DNA from: Cokeromyces recurvatus
Lineage: Eukaryota > Mucoromycota > Mucoromycetes > Mucorales > Mucoraceae
Reading direction: 5' to 3'
Length of the DNA stretch: 64,000 nt
Assembly: GCF_025118155.1 (NCBI RefSeq)
Contig: NW_026251409.1
Coordinates: forward strand, 248,501 to 312,500
This document shows, piece after piece, positions 58,527 to 64,000 of this stretch. The first letter of the stretch is position 1; every line of letters begins with the position of its first letter. Under the pieces are notes generated by a model that was not told where the DNA came from, did no database searches, and saw only the letters and a list, made by a program, of their open reading frames with translations. The position numbers and the translations under genes are program-made.

Positions 58527-59483
58527 TTAAGCAGTGATAGGAGCATTATCCATTACAATGTAAAACCCTTTCATTCTTGGATCCTTATCCATTTCGTTCG
58601 TAGTTTTTTCACCATCTTGCTTGAGTATCTTCACTAATTGGCTTTCCTCTTGGGTTGTTCTCAACTCCATTTGAAGAACACCTCCCGGAAATATTGCTCC
58701 AATCACTGAATGTATTTTGCTATTACTTGATCCGTTACCTTCTAAATATGGTTCTTCACCAACAACTTTTGTCCAAATTGCAGGTGGTGACAAGTTTATA
58801 CTGAATCCAGATTCATTTACAAAAACACAGTTTGAAAGGTATTCCATATCTGTTTTATCCCATTTTGTAGTTCATTCGTATCTTGCTTTAATGGTATCTG
58901 GATGATTTCTTTTGTTCGGCTGAGGCGATGTTTTTCTAAAAGTAAATCTGCATTCTTGTTTTACAAAATTTCTAACCGTTGTTTCTTTCACTACTAAGCT
59001 TTGAAAACTGTTTGTCAAATTATCCATAATTTCGCTGATTACTGCCCTACGGTTATTATCTAAATAGCTTATAATATGTTCTTTATGGACTTCATTCAAA
59101 ATTACTTTGTTCTTTTTGTCCATATTTGTCAATTTTTGATAAAAATTCCAATCTGGCTCTTTTTTTTTTAATCGTGCTGGCCAAGTTTGACCTGTATTTT
59201 CATTTATACCTGCACGTCTGGATGCAATGACAGTTTTAACAAGTTTGATTTTCAAATAATATAAAAATAAGACTTTTTGTTCGATTGTGTACTTGGTATA
59301 TTTTCCTTTAACCTTGACATCCCTTTGATGATCAACTTTGTCTTGAATTCCTTTTATTTGATCTTGAAGATCCTTTTCTACTTTTTTTTTTCTTTCTTCT
59401 TCTTTTTCACGATCATTTTCATATTCCTTATATGTTGTGAAATTAGTTAATGTTTGTAAATAATACGAATTAACTTCTTCCAT
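58527..59483 (-). mobile_element. dead Tc1/mariner-like transposase gene
   Basis: One frame from 59483 (MEEVNSYYLQTLTNF...) with an HTH-like segment (KYTKYTIEQKVLFLYYLKIKLVKTVIASRRAGINENTGQTWPARLKK) and HRR/NNRRAVISEIMDNL, then the transposase start RTSPQPNKRNHPDTIKARYE, an in-frame TGA (58874-58872), and TTKWDKTDMEYLSNCVFVNESGFSINL...KGFYIVMDNAPITA followed by a stop. The first catalytic Asp of vFiDEsGF has become Asn, and the protein ends just after the second catalytic motif (MDNAPI), so the third acidic residue and the SPDLNPIE box are absent. Inactive by three independent changes. Terminal repeats not identified. Confidence 0.8.
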
Positions 59484-60664
59484 TGGTACATCCTCATTCT
59501 CATCAACTAACTTTCCCTTTCCATCTTCATATTAAAATCGTGCATGCTGTGTCATTTTGTGTTATATTTTTTTTTTTAAAAAAAAAGTAACCTCTTTTAT
59601 ATCAGAGCAGTATTACCGCATTCAGAATAAGGCAGTACTTTTGATTGGTTGACAATCACTCATTGCCTGAAAACAAAATTATAAGTAGATTGCCAAACTC
59701 ATTTTATAAGATGAAACTTACAGTAAGCTGTTAAGTACATCACTGTATCCATTGATTCCATTTTAACTGCGTCTTTTCAAGTAAAACGACTCTTTATTTT
59801 TTTTTGAAAAACAAAAAAAAAAAAAGTGAATTGATGGATTAAAAATCGTAAACTGGTTGCTCAAAATCGTGAACTGAGTTTTCAAAAATCGTGAATTGAA
59901 TTTTCAAAAATTGTGAATTAACGCTGCGACTACTATACTTTCTTTGGGGCTCATAAATAAAAAAATTAATATCCTATATTGTCCAATAAAAGGCAAGCGT
60001 AGTATCTACAAAAGAATGAATAGTGTCTGAATTCCAAGTAATAAAATCTAATCTATTTTTCTTAACAAAAGCTACCTTTCAAATCATTTCTTAATCTTTA
60101 TATATCGTTATCTTTTGTCTCAAGATTATTATTCTAAAACCCTCTTAAAAGTTTTAGTTTTCATCTTGATCTTTATCTTGTCTTCAATCTTAATATATAA
60201 AAAAATAATAATAATAATAATAATAGTATTAACAAATATCTATAAAAGGAAATTTGGTTAGTTTAAACCTTCATCACCAGCTGTGTAAATTGAACAAATT
60301 CTATTCAGTAGTATGCTTCACACATTAATTAAAAAAAAAAATTATATATGAATAAATATAAACACTTTAATCTCCGTCATAATTGTTTGATACGTCATCA
60401 AAACTTATCCAATGAGGACCTTTTATTTGAAATAAATTTTTTTTTGGGTAATTTTCGCACAGAAAAAATGTTTTCCTTTTTATATTCCTCCCCCCTTTTT
60501 TTTTTTTCGCCCTTCCTTTTTTTTTTTTTATTCTATTTTATATTTTTTCCATTCTTTACCTTGTTAAGTTTTAGAAGTGCTGAATTTGGCAACTCCCTGT
60601 ATTGGAAATATTTTTTTTTTAGGAAAGAACTTTTATTTTTTTTAAATAAACATATATCAAAAAA
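59484..60664. other. intergenic before the MADS gene
   Basis: Contains the 22-bp tandem repeat at 59841-59920, an (AAT)n run near 60205-60225 and many T-runs at 60430-60650 close to the MADS start. No gene. Confidence 0.5.
59841..59920. repeat. degenerate 21-22-bp tandem repeat
   Basis: Four units start at about 59841, 59863, 59884 and 59906; each begins aaaatcgtgaa or a close variant and ends in ttttc. The unit carries no coding potential. It lies about 360 bp upstream of the start codon of the dead Tc1-like transposase gene, so a terminal or subterminal transposon repeat is possible. Confidence 0.8.
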
Positions 60665-61864
60665 ATGAACCCAGACTTAGCAGAAAGTCAAAGACTTCAG
60701 CAACAAAAACAACAACAGCAATCAACCGAACCACATATTGAAGATCCAAGCATTTCTGGTGGTGAAGATTCGGATAATGATAAACCTGCTCGACGTTCTG
60801 GAAGAAGAAAGATTAAGATTGAATACATTGAAGATAAAAATAGAAGACATATTACGTTCTCAAAGAGAAAAGCTGGTATTATGAAAAAGGTAAATTATTA
60901 TAAAAATATAGGCTGTCAAAGAACTATAATAATACCTATTTATTTATTATTTATTATTTATTTATTTATTTATGTATTTATTTATTTATTTTAATAAAAA
61001 TCCATTTAGGCTTATGAATTAAGCACCTTGACAGGGACACAGGTTCTTTTGCTTGTTGTTTCTGAAACAGGTCTTGTATACACCTTTACAACTGTCAAGT
61101 TACAACCCATTGTTACAAAACCAGAAGGGAAGAACTTAATTCAAGCGTGTTTGAATGCTCCTGATCCTGTGTCTAATGAACAATCCGTAAGTTAATTTTC
61201 TCTTTTTTTTTTTAAAATAAAATAAAATAAAATAAAGCCAAAAAAAAAAGCTAAATTACTCCTCTTTTTTATTTCAAGAATGGAGACGCGTCTTATGGTA
61301 ATGCCTCACCACAAGTTGAAGATAAAAAATCAATTTATGAAGATATAAAGGTAAGATAAATAAATAAATAAATAAATACAGATAAAATAATCAAGTTATT
61401 TTATTTTCCTTCTTTCTTTGATATTATAGACTGAGCAACCTACATCTAATCAATTGGCATCACAACAACAGGCACAAACACAGCCTACTAATGCACCTAG
61501 TGGTTATACTGGAGGTAATGGATCAAACGGCGGTTATCAGCCACAACCACCTTATACTCAACCACAACCAGGAAATAATGCCACTAATGCATATAATGGT
61601 CATCCCGGCTATATCAATGCACATAATCAAAATAGTCCCTATCAACCAGCGCCTTCACAAAATGCTTATGGTCAAATGCCTCCACCTGCTTTTTATAGTA
61701 ACCAACAGCCTCATTATATGCAACAACAACAACAACAGCAACAGCAACAACAACCTCAAGGCTATTGGCAACAACAGCAACCACAGCAACAGCCTGGCGG
61801 TCTTCCTTTACCAAAACAAGACCAATCACCTATTATGGATAACAAGTCAAATATTAAAAAGTAA
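60665..61864 (+). CDS. MCM1: SRF-type MADS-box transcription factor (Mcm1-like)
   Basis: Exons 60665-60889, 61010-61186, 61279-61350 and 61430-61864; phase-0 junctions throughout; 302 aa. A MADS domain with SRF-type features lies at about 45-105: GRRKIKIEYIEDKNRRHITFSKRKAGIMKK-AYELSTLTGTQVLLLVVSETGLVYTFTT. The first intron splits it immediately after KKK, inside the DNA-binding helix. The N-terminus is acidic and Gln-rich. The C-terminal half is a Gln/Pro/Asn/Gly-rich activation-like domain (QQQ...PPPAFYSNQQPHYMQ). Mcm1 and SRF bind CArG boxes with partner factors and control cell-type, cell-cycle and cell-wall genes. Convergent with the MFS transporter gene, about 180 bp apart. Confidence 0.92.
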
Positions 61865-62046
61865 TGAATTAAAGAAAGAGAGAGAGAGAAAGAGAGATAA
61901 TATTATGTGCGTTGATTCCCTTTTATATCCTTCATATTTCTGTTTATATATGTGTGTGTGTGTGTATGTATGAATATATAATACGTATACATATATAAAT
62001 TAAGAAAAAAAAATAAAAATAAAAATAAAATAAAAAATAAAAATAT

Positions 62047-62787
62047 TTAAACAAATATAAATCTAAAAAATAAAATCCAGCTTGTCATGACCAAAGCAAT
62101 ATAAATGCCTGCATAAAGATAATTGATCTTTAACTTGCGATTCATCAAGAATCGTTTACCACCATTGTTAATATGACTAGGCTTCTTACATGCATCCAGG
62201 ACATTTTCATACATCTTTTTATCCAAGATAAAGAGAATAATGCCAGACAAGATAGACAAACCAGCAATAAAGATAAAGAAGATCATAACACCTTTGTAAC
62301 CCTTATTAGAATCATGATCTTGTAAGAGACCCGTCATGATATCAAAAAGGGACGCGCCAATATTTGTACCTGATTTAACCAGACCCATACCTGTGCCTAC
62401 TAAGGAAAGAGGAAGGATGATAGGAATAGAGGACACTAAAGAGACAGGGCCTAAAGCTAAACTAATACTAAAGCTAATCATGCCTAAAATAGGATGCAAA
62501 TTTGTATATTCAAGTAATAAAATTGACATCAAGAATGTCAGGCCACTCCCAATCACTAATAAATAAATAAAAAAAGGGAGAGAGGAGGAGGGAATATGAT
62601 TAATATGTAATGCAATGCAATGCGTATTTTCAACAACTTTACTTAACCAAGTACGTTTGCCATATTTGTCGACAAAGAATCCCAAGAATGGCATTATAAA
62701 GATTGGTAATACTTGAGATACACTAGCAACTGCAGCGGCCTTATCATCTTCATAACCAAATCGGAATTTAACTAATTCACTGGAAAA

Positions 62788-62826
<39 letters not shown>

Positions 62827-64000
62827 GAATGAGTAGTTTTTTTTTTTAAAAAAAAAAAAAAAAAATTCTTATTTTTACCTATTAATGTGAAGAAAACAGC
62901 CCCATGCACCACCTAATAAAAATTCCATAGAAGCAATTAACCAGTAAGAATGAGGCAAGTACATAAGCTTAGACCAACTAAATGATCGCTTGCGTTTAAC
63001 AATGGTGTGTTGTACTTGACAATGTTTTTGTTGATTTTTTGTAGTTACATTTTTTAATAAAATAATATAGATAAGATTCACAAATAATGAAAATACACAC
63101 AACATAGCAGAGAGCTGATTATAAAAAATATAAATATGTACAAGTGTATAATATGAATAAAATATTGATGACTAAGAATATTGATATATATTTATGTATG
63201 ATATAATTACCCAAAAACCATAACCGTACCAGCCTGTCCATTTAGCAATAGGTACGACTGTCGCTTGAGCTAAAAAAGAAGACTATTATATTTATAAAAA
63301 AAAAAAAAAAATTATCAAATGATTGGAGTACAAAAAATAATAATAATACAATAATATTACCAGTCTGCTGATAGTTAACATAAATGCAATTACAGCTGCA
63401 AGACTACGACCCTGGAACCACTGGCTAAGAATGGTTTCTTGAACGATAACTACTGTACCACTGCCGATACCATATAGAATACGTCCCAATATCATCATAT
63501 ATAAATTCGTAGTAGAGGTTGAAATAGCTACTAGAATATTACCAAATGTAATCAAAATGGTAGTTAAAATAGAACCTGGAATCGTTCCAAATGCATCAAT
63601 AAAGATACCACCAATCAATGGTAGAATCGTATTCACGATAGATACACTAGATTGAATTAATCCATACTGAGAATTACTAATACCAAATTCCTATAAAATA
63701 GATATGTGGTGAGAATTAATGTCATCTTTATCCTACTATAATAATCTATTCTCTATCAATTTACTTTCTTAATTGTGGATTTCATGGCACCTAATGTATG
63801 AGCAGCAAAATGGCTGCCCACTTTTTTTTTTTTTTTTTTTTAATTATATATAATAGTTAAACGTATAGATTTTATATATACACATTTTATTTACTTGCTA
63901 AAAACATGGCACATAATAAAGCAATTATTTTATATTTCCAAGGCTGATTTGATAGTTGACAAATTGGGTCATCATTAGGTATATCTAAATTTATATTTGA
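62047..64000 (-). CDS. MFSD1-like major facilitator transporter (5' end beyond window)
   Basis: Seven exons are resolved: 64000-63895, 63820-63765, 63690-63361, 63282-63211, 63114-62879, 62779-62643 and 62555-62047; all joins are in frame, 481 codons so far. The N-terminal part has the AAHTLGAMKSTIKKEFGISNSQYGLIQSSVSIVNTILPLIGGIFIDAFG pattern of MFSD1. Next comes the MFS loop GRILYGIGSGTVVIVQETILSQWF, then a central Lys-rich loop, and helices 7-12 with VSQVLPIFIMPFLGFFVDKYGKR, GLTFLMSILLLEY and a terminal Ile/Phe-rich helix. MFSD1 homologues are lysosomal dipeptide transporters; here the probable site is the vacuole, and the substrate is unverified. Exon starts were picked on splice sites and frame; the codon at 64000 starts in frame. 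Confidence 0.88.

Noticed and set aside
61491..61973. 160-aa frame overlapping the MADS tail
   Set aside because: It is an out-of-frame shadow of the Gln/Pro-rich repeat region of the MADS gene.
1..64000. tRNA, rRNA or CRISPR-like arrays
   Set aside because: No B-box-like TTCGANNC with a matching cloverleaf, no rRNA blocks and no regularly spaced repeats were recognised by eye; a tRNAscan-SE run would settle the tRNA question.

Overview
This window looks like nuclear DNA of an AT-rich early-diverging fungus, most likely Mucoromycota (Mucorales-like). The evidence is intron-rich genes with short GT-AG introns (about 46-145 nt), very long A/T homopolymers, a chitin deacetylase, a Hos4-like ankyrin protein, a SAP30 homologue, an SRF-type MADS factor and decayed LINE and Tc1/mariner relics. 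There are no operons and no bacterial signals. Species cannot be named from the sequence alone. All exon joins were made by eye from splice sites and reading frame.

Layout. 1-7.8 kb (all minus): the 3' part of a PalI/Rim9-like four-helix membrane protein, two EF-hand calmodulin-like genes, and a five-exon OST-alpha/TMEM184 (DUF300) membrane protein. 7.8-10.6 kb is empty. 10.6-16.3 kb: an Rsc7/Swp82-type remodeller subunit carrying AT-hooks and a C-terminal PHD cluster (plus), an Mpv17/PMP22 protein (minus, whose coding end overlaps the previous gene by 14 bp), and a CCC1/VIT1 transporter (plus). 16.7-20.4 kb: a secreted PL8-family polysaccharide lyase, then an unrecognised 283-aa protein. 21.3-22.7 kb: two LINE 3' fragments. 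22.9-30.4 kb: RasGEF with WxGY repeats (plus), a SANT-bromodomain Brd8/Bdc1 homologue (minus), and a divergent SAP30 / Topors-like RING pair. 31.9-33.2 kb: an arrestin-fold protein. 33.2-36.2 kb holds only a dead Tc1-like relic. 36.2-39.6 kb: a PAS-domain kinase. 40.5-41.6 kb: a third LINE copy. 43.6-46.0 kb: a chitin deacetylase and its broken tandem copy. 46.2-48.6 kb: a METTL25-family protein convergent with mitochondrial ribosomal protein uL6m. 49.9-53.8 kb: Hos4-like ankyrin protein convergent with a mitochondrial NADH-cytochrome b5 reductase. 55.2-59.9 kb is a decayed, transposon-rich stretch with a broken F-box-like gene, a strong hairpin, a dead Tc1-like transposase and a 22-bp tandem repeat. 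60.7-64.0 kb: an Mcm1/SRF-type MADS gene convergent with an MFSD1-like MFS transporter that runs off the window.

Functional themes. Several genes are chromatin regulators of different complexes (SWI/SNF-RSC, NuA4, Sin3-HDAC, Set3C) plus a MADS factor. Others concern signalling (RasGEF, PAS kinase, EF-hands, arrestin, pH-sensing PalI), mitochondria (uL6m, Mpv17, b5 reductase) and the cell surface or secretion (chitin deacetylase, PL8 lyase). They read as ordinary euchromatic neighbours rather than one pathway. No dedicated gene cluster, CRISPR array, rRNA or convincing tRNA was seen. The most notable single items are the Rsc7-PHD fusion, the WxGY repeat tail on the RasGEF and the 31-bp-arm hairpin.
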